Position numbers and translations under genes: made by a program. The notes beneath the pieces were generated by a model. It did no database searches. It had not been told where the DNA came from and saw only the letters and a program-made list of their open reading frames with translations. From assembly GCA_036971475.1 (NCBI GenBank), contig JBAIZL010000001.1:286466925-286530924 (forward strand): a stretch of 64,000 nucleotides of DNA, read 5' to 3'. Positions 1 to 16,415 of the stretch are shown here, piece by piece. Each line of letters opens with the position of its first letter. The first letter of the stretch is position 1. The DNA is from Prosapia bicincta. Taxonomy: Eukaryota; Arthropoda; Insecta; Hemiptera; Cercopidae.

Positions 1-493
1 TACTCGGTAGTTAGTTAACAGTTTGTTCGCTAGGTGGAGACAGTAGAAAAAAGGTCTGCCACGAAAAACGAGATTTATGTTAGAATATCAAGTATCAAAG
101 TCAGTAATTACTGTGCAACTTTCGGACGTACCGAGTGGCAATTCCGTTCTTATATGTTATAAACAATTCAGTGGAACTGATTGCTTGTGCAAGTCAATTT
201 CAGACGCCAATGACGAATGTATCGGTAAGAGTTTTATTCGCGAGCCACTACATCTACGAGAAGAGAATTAGGGATCATGAAAATAACAATGTGGAGAGAA
301 CTGTTTATTATTCGAAGCATAAACCCTCTGTGCAAACACGTCGGGTAAATTTGTTTATAGAAGAGTTTTATAAAATTTTGTAAGAAAAAGTTTATTATTG
401 AAACAAACAAAACATTGGTATGAAGAAGAAAGATCAGATTCATAAACCTGTTGTAAATAAAGCAACTTGTCTGAGGCATAGGGAATAGTGGTA
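1..493. other. AT-rich sequence without a recognisable gene
   Basis: Several short overlapping open frames of 64-82 codons occur on both strands here. None has a recognisable domain or a continuing exon structure, and I see no repeat other than the minisatellite that follows. Confidence 0.5.
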
Positions 494-1866
494 TTACTAG
501 TGTATTGTTCTACTAGTGTATTGTTCTGCTAGTGTATTGTTCTACTAGTGTATTGTTCTACTAGTGTATTGTTCTACTAGTGTATTGTTCTACTGGTGTA
601 TTGTTCTACTAGTGTATTGTTCTGCTAGTGTACTGTTCTATTAGTGTATTGTCCTACTAGTGTATTGTTCTACTAGTGTATTGTTCTACTAGTGTATTGT
701 TCTATTAGTGTATTGTTCTACTAGTGTATTGTTCTACTAGTGTATTGTTCTACTAGTGTATTGTTCTACTAGTGTATTGTCCTATTAGTGTATTGTTCTA
801 TTAGTGTATTGTTCTACTAGTGTATTGTTCTACTAGTGTATTGTTCTACTAGTGTATTGTTCTATTAGTGTATTGTTCTATTAGTGTATTGTTCTACTAG
901 TGTATTGTTCTACTAGTGTATTGTTCTATTAGTGTATTGTTCTACTAGTGTATTGTTCTACTAGTGTATTGTTTTATTAGTGTATTGTTCTATTAGTGTA
1001 TTGTTCTACTAGTGTATTGTTCTACTAGTGTATTGTTCTACTAGTGTATTGCTCTATTAGTGTATTGTTCTACTAGTGTATTGTTCTATTAGTGTATTGT
1101 TCTATTAGTGTGTTGTTCTACTAGTGTATTGTTCTATTAGTGTATTGTTCTATTAGTGTATTGTTCTACTAGTGTATTGTTCTATTAGTGTATTGTTCTA
1201 TTAATGTATTGTTCTACTAGTGTATTGTTCTACTAGTGTATTGTTCTATTAGTGCATTGTTCTATTAGTGTGTTGTTCTACTAGTGTATTGTTCTACTAG
1301 TGTATTGTTCTACTAGTGTATTGTTCTATTAGTGTTTTGTTCTATTAGTGTATTGTTCTACTAGTGTATTGTTTTACTAGTGTATTGTTCTACTAGTGTA
1401 TTGTTCTACTAGTGTATTGTTCTACTAGTGTATTGTTCTATTAGTGGATTGTTCTATTAGTGTATTGATCTACTAGTGTATTGTTCTACTAGTGTATTGT
1501 TCTACTAGTGTATTGTTCTACTAGTGTATTGTTCTATTAGTGTATTGTTCTACTAGTGTATTGTTCTACTAGTGTATTGTTCTATTAGTGTATTGTTCTA
1601 CTAGTGTATTGTTCTACTAGTGTATTGTTCTACTAGTGTATTGTTCTATTAGTGTATTGTTCTATTAGTGTATTGTTCTACTAGTGTATTGTTCTACTAG
1701 TGTAATGTTCTACTAGTGTATTGTTCTACTAGTGTATTTTTCTATTAGTGTATTGTTCTACTAGTGTATTGTTCTACTAGTGTATTGTTCTACTAGTGTA
1801 TTGTTCTATTAGTGTATTGTTATACTAGTGTATTGTTCTACTAGTGTATTGTTCTACTAGTGTATG
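494..1866. repeat. 16-bp minisatellite, about 86 copies
   Basis: The unit TACTAGTGTATTGTTC repeats head to tail with almost no length change: 1372 bases divided by 16 gives 85.75 units. Variation is concentrated at one position, giving TACTAG and TATTAG unit types, with rare TGCTAG units near the start and scattered single substitutions such as TTAATG near 1201. The two types occur in short runs, which suggests local block duplication. No long open frame crosses the array. It ends abruptly at TGTATGTATTACATTG. Confidence 0.97.
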
Positions 1867-1975
1867 TATTACATTGTCCTACTATCTTTTGGAATGTTTG
1901 AGAGATATTTACTCGATAAATATTATTTTGTCAAGCGCAGAATGACAAATAACAAAATAAAAAGTGGAATAAGTT

Positions 1976-2019
1976 GTGCACATCACTGATGAAGGGGAAA
2001 TCTTCGGCGAAACAAGTAT
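1976..2019 (+). ncRNA. Hammerhead-like motif, weak fit
   Basis: A CTGATGA box lies at 1986-1992 and GAAAC at 2009-2013, separated by 16 bases. CACAT upstream can pair with ATGTG downstream as a stem I, and C/G closing around AA would give a tiny stem III. The stem II region pairs poorly: GAAG at 1991-1994 pairs with CTTC at 2002-2005 but overlaps the core box. AATAAA follows about 15 bases after GAAAC. Penelope-like elements are known to carry hammerhead ribozymes; membership of this locus is inferred and no PLE coding sequence is visible beside it. Confidence 0.3.
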
Positions 2020-2570
2020 GTGTTAATAAACTACTGTGTATTGAGATTTTGAGTGAACTCTTTTAATAATTACCGTTGTGAATTGTACTTACTAGTTAAG
2101 CTCTAATTAACTTAATATATGGAATAAAGTTAGATCTGTGGAAGGTGCATAGTGATCATCGTGTATTGGCAGCGATGGCAAATTATGGCCAGAGGGAGAA
2201 AAGAGAAGATTACATAAAGGGAACCTACTCTTTATCGGTGCCATACAGGTATGAAAACGCTTCCCTTCTGCGAACTGTACCAGACAAAATTGTCACTACA
2301 TCTGTACCTGTACCTTATTTTAATTTTTTTCGATAGATACATTCAAATATTTTGTAAAATATAATCATGGTTCTGGCATGTTGGGGCGTGTCGACAGAAG
2401 TGTTAACGTTTATAGTCATTTTTACCGACATTTTTAATTTAAAAACACATTTTTTCTTCCTTATTGAGAAATTAACTAAACATTTCATATAATATAAGAA
2501 ATAAGAATACAACACTTTTACATTTTATGAATTGATTCCATCTTCACGTGTGATACTAGTTTTTTTTAAT

Positions 2571-2935
2571 TAAAAACACTTGTAAATACCTTACACTTGC
2601 TTACAGTAGCATTTACTTTTATAGTTGTTGAGGACGGCAGTTACGGGAGATGGGTCCCTTTGTCAACTCAGACCTTATCTGACCTCATGGTTTTTATAGG
2701 TTAGGGTCTGGGGGGGTATATTAAAGTAGAGATGAGGGTGTATTTTGACATCACACTCCCCCAATACTCACCAAAATACATCTATATTCTGACACTAATA
2801 TCTCACCCCTACCCTAAAATATAAACACCATGAGGTCAGTTACTGTCTGAGTTGACATTGGGACACAACTCCCGAAACAATTATAAAAGTAAATGCTACT
2901 ATAGACAAATGTAACATATTTACAAGTGTTTTTAG
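2571..2935. mobile_element. MITE with long inverted arms, copy A
   Basis: The left arm begins TAAAAACACTTGTAAAT and the right arm ends with its complement, TTTACAAGTGTTTTTA. The arms stay complementary inward for more than 100 bases, through blocks resembling GTAGCATTTACTTTTATA, TCAACTCAGAC and CTCATGG. No transposase frame is present, which fits a non-autonomous DNA transposon. Related copies lie at 10781-11009 and 55091-55295. Homology with the copy at 55 kb appears to continue outward through a GATTCCATCTTC block near 2534, so the true end may lie further out. The superfamily is not determined. Confidence 0.8.
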
Positions 2936-4762
2936 AACGTTTACATTTAATAACAAAATTTGAACTACAAACAACAATTTTGAGCTAATAGTTTTGCACG
3001 ATTTTTAATGACAATCACCAAAAATATGAATTTATACATTTTTTAATAAATATTCATACCGTATTTATTTTGGGGAATGTATTTAATAAAGACTAATATT
3101 TTTGTAGTTAATGATAAAAAAGTGTATGTAGAGGGAAACATTATTAGATGTTCACTGAATACAAATGTTTTTTTTAAATTTTTTGAAATCAGTTCTTAAA
3201 AGTATCAGACAATTGATCTCAATACTTTCTTGTTTTGTGTAAGAATGCTTTCCTTTAAATATTTCATTAAAAAATACGTAACTTATTATTTTCGTTGTAT
3301 TCTATTATTTTTATTGAGATTTTCAAAATTTATTTGAATTAATATATTTATTAAGAGACCGAAACTATTTAACACTCTAATAACCTTTTTCATTAACAAT
3401 GATCAACATACCATGTAACATAACCTAGTTGGAAAGCAGCTGTTCTTCAACATAACCTTTAAAACAAAATCTGCTGTTGCATGAAATCATATGTTATCAT
3501 TTAATTTACTTTGAGGTGACTAATAGCCTAACCTGACGGAAATTATGCTATCGTGAAACAATATGTGTATGTTCATCCAATAAGTTCCTGTAGGCGTTGT
3601 ATATTTTGTAAGATATTATATAAAATAAATTGATTATTATTTTTAAAAGCCAATTAAATTTTTTTACAATATTTAATTAATAAATAATAGTATTAATATT
3701 ATTAAATTAATAATAACATTTTATAATATTTAATATTATATGCCTGCTTTACTATATCTTATGACTTTGTATACCTCAGATGTGAAGCTCATAAATATCA
3801 TTAAAGAGGTTTTATCCGCCACTGGATGGCTTGTGCACCTCACTACCTTGAGGTGAACTGTACACCACACTATGGGTCTGCTAAACATTCCACGCCAAGC
3901 GTTATCCTTCCTGTAAACACGTAACTGAGAATCGTGCTACTGATAACGTTATCAAATCATGCGCGCTCACTAGACTGTGAACCTACAATTAGAGAGAACA
4001 CGCTATACGCGAAACCTAACCTAACCCAACAACCTGACCCAGTACACAGAATACGATTCCACAAGTTGTAAGAAATGAACCTTTTATTCGGTTTATTTAT
4101 TAAAATCTTCTGTAAAAGTAAAAAGAAATCATAATCGTAAAATGTTAGAGCAAAGTAAAACACTTGTTCATTTTAACTTCCTACATTTGTTGGCTATTAT
4201 TGTACCTTAATAAAATGCAATTTTCCAAAACCATACCCCAAAACTACTTCCATTCTTTTACACCGTGGGATCATTATTGATATACGTTAGCATATCCCCT
4301 TCATGCATTGTTAATAAACGCTATGATGAGGTCAAACATCTCCATTTGTTGGGAATTATGTGCATGCAAAATAAATAAACACGATTAAATCGGATGTATC
4401 TGAAAACATATACACAGAAAATAATTATGTTAAACTGCGTAATGTTTTTGATATGGCAATTGAAAATATTAATAATATTAAGACTGTCAAAATACAATTA
4501 TTACCATCGAAATATGATATTCGTTTATTGTACTTTGAGAAAAAAGGGGAGGAGCAATTTACATTCAGGAAGAGAGACAGTACAAAAACGCATCCGTTCT
4601 ACTGAAAAAATTAACTACTACTCTACTGAATACAGAATTAACTGACCTCTCAATATTCGCTATATATATTTGGTCTATTAAGTTATAATAATGTCTTTCT
4701 ATATGTTATTCGAATATTTTAATGACTACTTTCGCTTACGAAAAATAAAAAAAGAATTGTAA
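2936..4762. other. AT-rich sequence, no gene seen
   Basis: This interval holds AT-rich sequence, one copy of a dispersed repeat near 3410-3520, a small hairpin (CACCTC/GAGGTG near 3836-3856) and short unsupported frames. A short CCTAACCTAACCC run near 4013 is too short to call telomeric. Confidence 0.5.
3410..3520 (+). repeat. Dispersed repeat with CAGCTGTT and ATCATATGTTAT blocks, copy 1
   Basis: Shared blocks are GCAGCTGTTCT, ACATAACCT, AAATCTGCTGTT and GAAATCATATGTTATCATTTA. The same blocks occur in the same order at 33847-33932 and, reversed, at 9943-10012. The element class is unknown and the copies are clearly diverged. Confidence 0.65.
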
Positions 4763-5198
<436 letters not shown>

Positions 5199-5201
<3 letters not shown>

Positions 5202-6139
5202 TGCAACGGTGCTTCACCCCGCCAACCTTCAACCTGTCGAAAGTTGCCTACCACCTAGTTACAGGAGCAAGTATTTAAAATCCCATCTAATAAGTATACC
5301 TTGGGAAAGTTGTCTATAAAGTGTATTTAAAGTCATGGTAAGGTCAGTGATCTGTCATATGGTCTAATTTATGTCAGCTGAAAACACATAAAATTTATCA
5401 CATCATAAATTTGCCTTACCATGCTTTGAAGACATCTCTCCACCATGCTCCTGCTTTAGTGAGGTCCGTGCAAGATAGAATCTTACCATATCCTCCTAAA
5501 AGAGGTCCTGTGTTTCATATGGTAAAACCTCCCAGTGAGTATCAACTCCTGGGCTTTAAAGCAAAACCAACTAGTCCTTAAGCTAGCTCATAATTTATAA
5601 TTTAATTTAATTAATTTCTCTGGATGGGTTGCTCGATTATCTTTAGGTTGCACATTGATTTCTAGCTATTTATTACTAAATAAATATGACTGACTCTAAT
5701 AGGCTGGATTTTAATAATTGTATTTATTTTATTAATTTACTAGTTGGGAAATAATTAAATTTATTATTTTTTGTACACAGGATTAATTCAATAAAAATTA
5801 CTCTTTTGGCTGTTGTTGGAAACTGAATTTAATAATAAAGAAATTTGTAACTGAAATAAATTGAATATATACTTTCAAATAGTACTATCTTAAAGTCCTT
5901 AGCTAACAAAACATAAATTAAATTTTCCTTAAATAAACTAAAATTACTTTGATATTTATTGCAGGGAGGTTGGCTAAGTATATTCCAATTATTATAAATT
6001 TCAAATTTAATTTTTGAGCTTATTTTGTGCCAGCAGTTAAATGACATTCAATAAATTTACATATTGTATTATTTAAACAAAATTTGTTACTAATTCTACT
6101 ACCACAGAAAACATTGATTTACCAGCTTCTGAATTTATA

Positions 6140-6200
<61 letters not shown>

Positions 6201-7296
6201 AAATATTTTAATTACAACTAAATTTCAAATTTTATCACTCATTCAGAAATACTAAATCATTTGTGATTGACTTTGTTTAATAATTTCTGGTTGAGAAATT
6301 ATTTATATTTTTCTACAAGTTAAATATTGATAAATATTTTTCCCAAGATTATTTAACTACTGGTTGTAACAAACTTTACTGCATTTTCTTAGATATTATG
6401 AATGAATTTATTTTAAAAAATATTCCTAATATTCTTTTTATCTTTTTCCATATACTTTACTATTTCTCTATTTGCAAACATTTGCACATTTTTACATACC
6501 CATTTTTATAACTAAATAGTTTTGTAATTTTCAGTTTTTTAATTTATTTTTCAAGGAATAAAGCCATTATTTATAATTTTACACATTTAAAGCCTTTATT
6601 TGAATCTTTGAATCTTTGGAACGTATTTCAAGATCAAATTATATTTAATTACTAAATTTGTATAGAAATCGTGACTGGCCCAAATCTCGCACTTTCGCAA
6701 GGTACGAGGAGATGACTTTAAGCTTCCAGACTGGTAGTTCTTCTCGTCTGGAATTTGGTTCATCCAGGAAGCAGGAACGGACAAATTCGGCGAAGCCAGT
6801 TTCTTGACAAATGAAAATTTAACCGTGATTTTTCATATTTCGATGTCTAGTTTTCACTAGACATAAATTAAGACATACTACATTATTCCCGCACTCCGCG
6901 GCCTCGAGTTTATGCTCTAGAAATCCATTTTGGTAATTTTGCTAATTTAACAGAAACTATGACCTTTCTGGTCAGTGGCCTAATTACGAGAGAGCACCTA
7001 AACGCTCAGCGACAGTTATCGTCTGTATTTCCCCACCCTCGATTTGCTTGTCTGACTTGGATTTTGCCGTTTTTCTTGTCTTAACTGTTTATTTAAAATA
7101 TTGTAGAAACCTGATTTTTACGTAGCACACAAAACACTCCCGAAGTCATGATTTTTGTACAATTACAATTTATTTTAGAATTATAGACTTAATGACCAAT
7201 ATTCATGGCTTGAAAAATTTATTTAAATTATATTTTATAAATTGAGATTATTTCAATTTTTTATCGAATTGTAACGGGACATTTCAACCCGTTACA
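5199..7296 (+). mobile_element. 2.1-kb interspersed repeat inside (GT)n, copy 1; possible solo LTR
   Basis: The unit starts TGTTGCAACGG and ends CCCGTTACA, so it has TG...CA-type ends. It is flanked on both sides by GTGTG, consistent with a 5-bp target duplication but not provable inside a microsatellite. Just before the end is a hairpin of TAACGGG and CCCGTTA around ACATTTCAA. A (TA)n tract at 6139-6199 is internal, because copy 2 has it at the same place. No coding frame is present. A conserved GC-richer block (CAGTGGCCTAATTACGAGAG and following, near 6974) could be regulatory. A large solo LTR is my first choice; a Helitron-like or MITE origin is possible. Confidence 0.7.
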
Positions 7297-7334
7297 GTGT
7301 GTGTGTGTGTGTGTGTGTGTGTAGTTGTTTTACG

Positions 7335-7432
7335 TATGGAAAAATATGATGAATATTTACCATCCGGAATGCATCCGTTTATTTTGTAGTGCATAAAATC
7401 GCAGTTCTGAGTATTCGTTAGAATCTCATCTA
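7335..7432 (+). repeat. Half copy of the palindromic element at 21.3 kb
   Basis: The order ATATGATGAATA, then TGCATAAAATCGCAGTTC, then GTTAGAATCTCATC matches one arm of the hairpin element at 21281-21498. Only one arm is present, so it cannot fold back. It sits shortly after the (TG)n at 7297-7322 that closes the 2.1-kb repeat. Confidence 0.7.
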
Positions 7433-8531
7433 ACAATATACACATATATGGTGAAAGTAGTGAAATAAAACCTCTGTTACAAGATAAACTTATAGGGTAG
7501 AAATTATGGGATCGTCTGAACAGGATACTGTACCTAAAGAAACTCTACCATCTATCTATGGCATAAAGAGGTATCTACACATTGCTAGATAAAGAACATG
7601 AATGTGACGTCGGAATTATATAGAACTAATTCCTAATGATTGCCTGGTAGTGGGGAAAGGAGAAAATAACACGTTCTAGTGGGCAAAGTTGTTTACATGA
7701 AGGTGTCCTCCTGCAGGTTTACTTAAAGTCGTGCTGACTGAAGGTAGTAAAAGGGAAAATCTTAATTACTAAACTTGATAATACGCAAATAAATAGACAG
7801 TGATTACCCATCATGCATGTTTACAGTTCATCGTGTGTTTGAACAATATACTGAAAAATTATTTTAAACAAAAAATGTATTAGGATCAAGGGATATAAAT
7901 AGAAACTATCCGCTTATTATAGCACTGGTAGTAACAAACTGCGAAGTTCTAATTGTTGTAAACAAAACGGACAAGGATTTTAATATTGGTCGGTTATTCT
8001 ATAGGAGTTACAAAAATAACCCTTCATTATTGTAAGAAAGCCAGGAAATTAATTGCAGCGTTTAACTAAAAAGATATTTCGAAATAAATTTATTATTATT
8101 TATTTTTATTTTATATTCACGAGTTCCCTTTAAGCACTATGAAACTTTGTTCATTCCTGTACAAACGGTAGCATTGTTTTGTTGAAGGAATATAAACAAA
8201 ACTTTAATTCCAATGAATAAAATAAAAACAAAGAGTAGTCTGGAATATTGAACGTAGTCTGGAATATTTATTTAGCTGCGGTTGACTAAATTCAATTTTA
8301 ACAAAATCCACTAGGGAATATAAGAACTGCGTGCGAAATACTGAGGGGAATTGAATCAATTTAAAATCTGTAAAGTCAATATTATTTTCTGAGTCGGGGT
8401 GTAAACATTTGGTGCAATTGAATTATATTTATATGAAGAATAATTAATTTTATATGAACATATTCAAATTTATAAAAGTGTTTTAATTATAATTAGGTAG
8501 TGAAATTCATATCAATAGCAACTAATCTCTG
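7433..8531. other. AT-rich sequence, no gene seen
   Basis: There are no open frames above 60 codons and no recognisable repeat beyond generic AT-rich tracts. Confidence 0.5.
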
Positions 8532-9208
<677 letters not shown>

Positions 9209-10780
9209 GCAATATGAAATTATTTTTCTGCCGACTTTAAAATATGTGTAAATATAAAAATGGAAATAAGTCAGGTGAGTAACCTTAACAGAAAATTTTG
9301 TTAGATATAATTTTGTTTTAAAATTCAATCATTTACAAATTACTTAAGGCATAAGGAAACACAAATATTTTGATTTCAAGATAGTTGACAGTAAACAAAA
9401 CTGTTACAAACTGTCGCGTATATCTATCGTAAATATTGGGTATTGAAGACTTCACTGTAAGCAACTTCGTTTTGCATTACTTTGTAATAAAAGAAATAAA
9501 TTGGGCTTATAGCCTTCAGAAAATCGTTGTAACGGGCGATGTCGTTTTCAAATAGCACCTTATACGTGTTCTTAATTTTAATTGTTTTATTGATATCACT
9601 TTGCAAAAAAACCACTACTTACTGTTGATTTTCTTGGATCATAAAATTTCCAGTTTTAGTGTTAAATATCTTGAGGTTTTTCTTCTATTAGTTCACACTC
9701 TCTTTATATATAGGCCTAAATATCTTGTTCAAATTTTCAATCGTTAATATAATACTATTTATTCATCCACTCAAGTTAAAACATATTTTTTTAATCTTGT
9801 CGTGGATGACACTTGATATTTTTATGTACAATTTTTTCACATATTATTTCATTAATTTAATGAATTGATTTTAATTTTATATGGACGGAAAACAAAAAGG
9901 GCAAGGTATACAATATAGTTATTTCGTCCCATTTACCTTAAAATAAAAGATAACATATGATCTCTTGAAACAGCTGATTTTATGTTACAGGTTATGTGAT
10001 ACAACAGCCGTCTTAACGGATGGGCTCTGTTATTATATTTATATTAACTGTAATTATTTAATAAAAAGTCTCTGAAATATATTTTTCTTGTTGTTCACCT
10101 AAGTAGGAATTGATTTAAAAAATTTTTATTTATATTACTTGCTTTAAATTGTTTATATTTATAGCAGTAAGTGATCAATAAGTAGTGTTTTTTGTCAATT
10201 GATATCAATAAAAACAATTTTAAAAAACTTCAAGATCTATAACAGTAAAACTGCAAGTTTAAATATAATGCTAATTGAGTAAGTTTAGGCATACGCTTTA
10301 TATTTGGATGTTTTTAAACGGGGAACCAATTTGATTTACTCATTTTGTCAACTTATGTATAATTTTAGGCGTAATAATAAGTATAGCATTTAAATGTCCA
10401 AACTATATCTTGGGTGTGTAAATTAGCTCGCACCGGGAAGTTACCCTCCACGAAGCAATTCTGACATTATTGAAGACAATGTAGGCCTATGAGAAGACGA
10501 GTATATCTTTGGTTAATAGAAGTCTACATTCGGACCGGACAGGGAAATGTCATATAAAAAAAAACGCTCATTTAAAAATATGGGCTCGTTTAGACTATAG
10601 AACTATCACAAGAGTGCCTGGCCCCCTGCCCCAAATAGTACGCTTAGTTCAAGAAGTTATGCGCAAACTTTTAGTATGAACTATTTTTAACTGTTGCATG
10701 TCGTAATTCTTAACCCTTTGCACATTTTGAAATATAGTTATATTACTATGGAAACTGTAATGAACAGCGAACTACTAGTT
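9209..10780. other. AT-rich sequence, no gene seen
   Basis: This stretch holds one reverse copy of a dispersed repeat (9943-10012) and two TAGGCCTA octamers (9711, 10482). No gene is supported. Confidence 0.5.
9943..10012 (-). repeat. Dispersed repeat with CAGCTGTT block, copy 2 (reverse)
   Basis: Read on the minus strand it gives ACATAACCTGTAACATAAAA, then TCAGCTGTTTCA, then GATCATATGTTAT, matching the copies at 3.4 and 33.9 kb. Confidence 0.65.
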
Positions 10781-11009
10781 TTCACTAAAACACTTGTACA
10801 TATATTCAAACTTGCCCATAGTAGCACTTAGGTACCCCCCCCCCATAATATCCCACCCCCGCGTCAGCACCCGAACCTACGAAAACCTTGAGATCAATTA
10901 CGATCTAAGTTGACAATGGGACACATCTCCCGAAACGACCGCCCTCAACCAATATAATTAAGTGCTACTGTAGGCAAGTTTATAATATATTTACAAGTGT
11001 TTTAGTGAA
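10781..11009. mobile_element. MITE copy B of the ACACTTGTA family
   Basis: The ends are TTCACTAAAACACTTGTA and its near-complement TTACAAGTGTTTTAGTGAA. Internal blocks shared with copies A and C include GCCCATAGTAGCACTTA, TTGACAATGGGACACATC and CCCGAAACG. A run of nine C follows the left subterminal block near 10838. There is no coding capacity. Confidence 0.8.
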
Positions 11010-12086
11010 CAATAATTCATTTTGAAAAAAAATTACTATCAATGAAATCGTTATTAAAAGATCTCAGTAAGACGTCTTGAAAAAGACATGAGGATAAAAT
11101 CAGGCCTCAGGATCCCTTTCACTTTAGGCTGCGGACTTACAAAAAGCAACTGGTGACGGTAACGCAACTTAAACTTGAGTTGCTATTAGAAAAGTTGCTA
11201 GTCTGTTAACAAGATTGTTCATATAAAGTTACTAGTTTAGTTGTCAGTTATGTCGTAGTCAGAGGAAGATTGCGTCCTTGTCTATATTTTAAGAAAGACG
11301 GAGAAATAAATTTCAGCTGGAGAAAGATTAACAATAACACTCAGCTAAGGTTAATTGCTCATTTATGTATTTCGTTTTATGTATAACTGCAAAACGTAAA
11401 ATAACGTTACATTACAATTAAATAAAAATTAGTTTTTAAACAAATCAAATTTTATAGTTTCAAGTGCCGATTTCATATACATTTTGGAAAAATTGTTGGT
11501 AATCATTTATATCGTCTTGAAGTTGTTGGGTACACAAATCATGACCGGAATCAGGAATATTTTGTTTTTCTGACAGACTATGCCAATATAAAAAAATACT
11601 ATTCAAAGAAATAGAAACACAAAAAATACAAATAAAAATAATAATTATTTAAATACTTGAGTACTGTTGAGAAACGCATACACAACACAACAAATATTTC
11701 TGGCAACTGAGAAACTGAGCAACGAGTTTACACCATGTCGTGACCGGAGCATCTCTAGTTTCTGCGTCACTCGCTAGTCGCGTTGCTATCACTTCACTAT
11801 AAATATGTGCATTCAACTCTGTATGCTGTGAAAACGCCACGCGAGTTTGCGTTTAGTTGATGTCACAAGGTGCTTTCTGTATGTCCACAGCCTTGTTGTT
11901 TAGAGCCGTCGGGGACTGGGACTGGGTCTTACAGTTATTAAAACCTTTATATGTGGCATGGCAATGGTTACGCAGTTTGGAATAAGGAGTAGAAACAAAG
12001 TATTTCATTAAAAGTTACCTAAATGTAAAAGTTATAAATAATAGTGTTGTAGACCGATGTCTAGATGGTGACAAGATATGTGACGC
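11010..12086. other. No gene seen; possible decayed element
   Basis: A block at 11541-11590 (ATGACCGGAATCA through ATGCCAATATA) recurs at 58871-58928. GC-richer patches near 11130 and 11700-11850 might be remnants of a DNA transposon, but I cannot identify a transposase or paired ends. Confidence 0.4.
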
Positions 12087-12285
12087 TACTCGCGTAAGTG
12101 GAGCACGTCAAGGAGTAGGATTTCTACGCGCGTAAGGGGCGCCAGTCAAGGAGTTGGATTTCTACGCGCGTAAGTGGCGCACGTCAAGGAGTAGATTTGC
12201 TACGCGCGTAAGTGGCGCCAGTCAAGGAGTAGGATTGCTACGCGCGTAAGTGGCGACAGTCAAGGAGTGGGATTGCTACGCGCTT
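12087..12285. repeat. 38-bp GC-rich minisatellite, about 5 copies
   Basis: Units start with ACGCGCGTAAG at 12126, 12164, 12202 and 12240, with degenerate outer units at about 12088 and 12278; spacing is exactly 38 bases. The body reads GTGGCGCCAGTCAAGGAGTA followed by GGATTGCT. The GC and CpG content stands out sharply from the flanking AT-rich DNA. It is not a CRISPR: there are no unique spacers between the repeats. Confidence 0.95.
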
Positions 12286-12724
12286 GAATGTATTTCGTGC
12301 GTGAGTAGTAGTTCGAAGTTAGCTAAATCCTTTCTGGCGCTTCTCTAACCATTATTAGGCGTCCATTATTAGGGCCCATCTTTAAAGAAATTGAATAGAG
12401 AAAAACCATCATAAATAAATTCCCAAATTGTTAAAAATAAGGAATAAATTTATTTGACGTTTGGAATTTAAGAAGATTCTTAGTTTTATTGTTCGCTATT
12501 TAACTGCAAGTTTGTCTTCAAGTAGATTACCAAGCTTAATACGTTTAAATTTTTTAATTACAATAATTCTTGTATTACCTTAATTCAAGTCACGCTACGA
12601 AAAACGTTTTCGACAAAATAAAAAAAATCTATGTTCAGTCTATAAGGTCTTTTATGAGACAGAGGTGAGATCTATAGTAAAAAAATTACACCTCTCAAAA
12701 CTATCGATTTGGAGAGGGTTTTAT

Positions 12725-12768
12725 TAAATGAAAACTTTTCATTTGATACACTTTATCGCATCTTCAGG
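12725..12768 (-). ncRNA. Hammerhead-like motif, eroded
   Basis: On the minus strand CTGAAGA (12767-12761) is followed by T, then GCGATA (12759-12754), whose GATA can pair with TATC a few bases on. TGAAAAG follows where GAAA is expected. The stem II base and GAAA spacing have drifted. I group it with the other loci because of the order of parts. Confidence 0.35.
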
Positions 12769-12850
12769 GAACTTTCCCAGAACTGTTTTGTAAAACTTTA
12801 CTATCTACTAAATTTTGTAAATCAGAGTGCTTATATTTTAAAATATTAAA

Positions 12851-16415
<3,565 letters not shown>

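Noticed and set aside
4011..4028. CCTAACCTAACCC, a possible insect telomere repeat
   Set aside because: Only about two and a half units, easily explained by chance.
12087..12285. Regular repeats resembling a CRISPR array
   Set aside because: Repeats are contiguous with no unique spacers, and the organism is a eukaryote.
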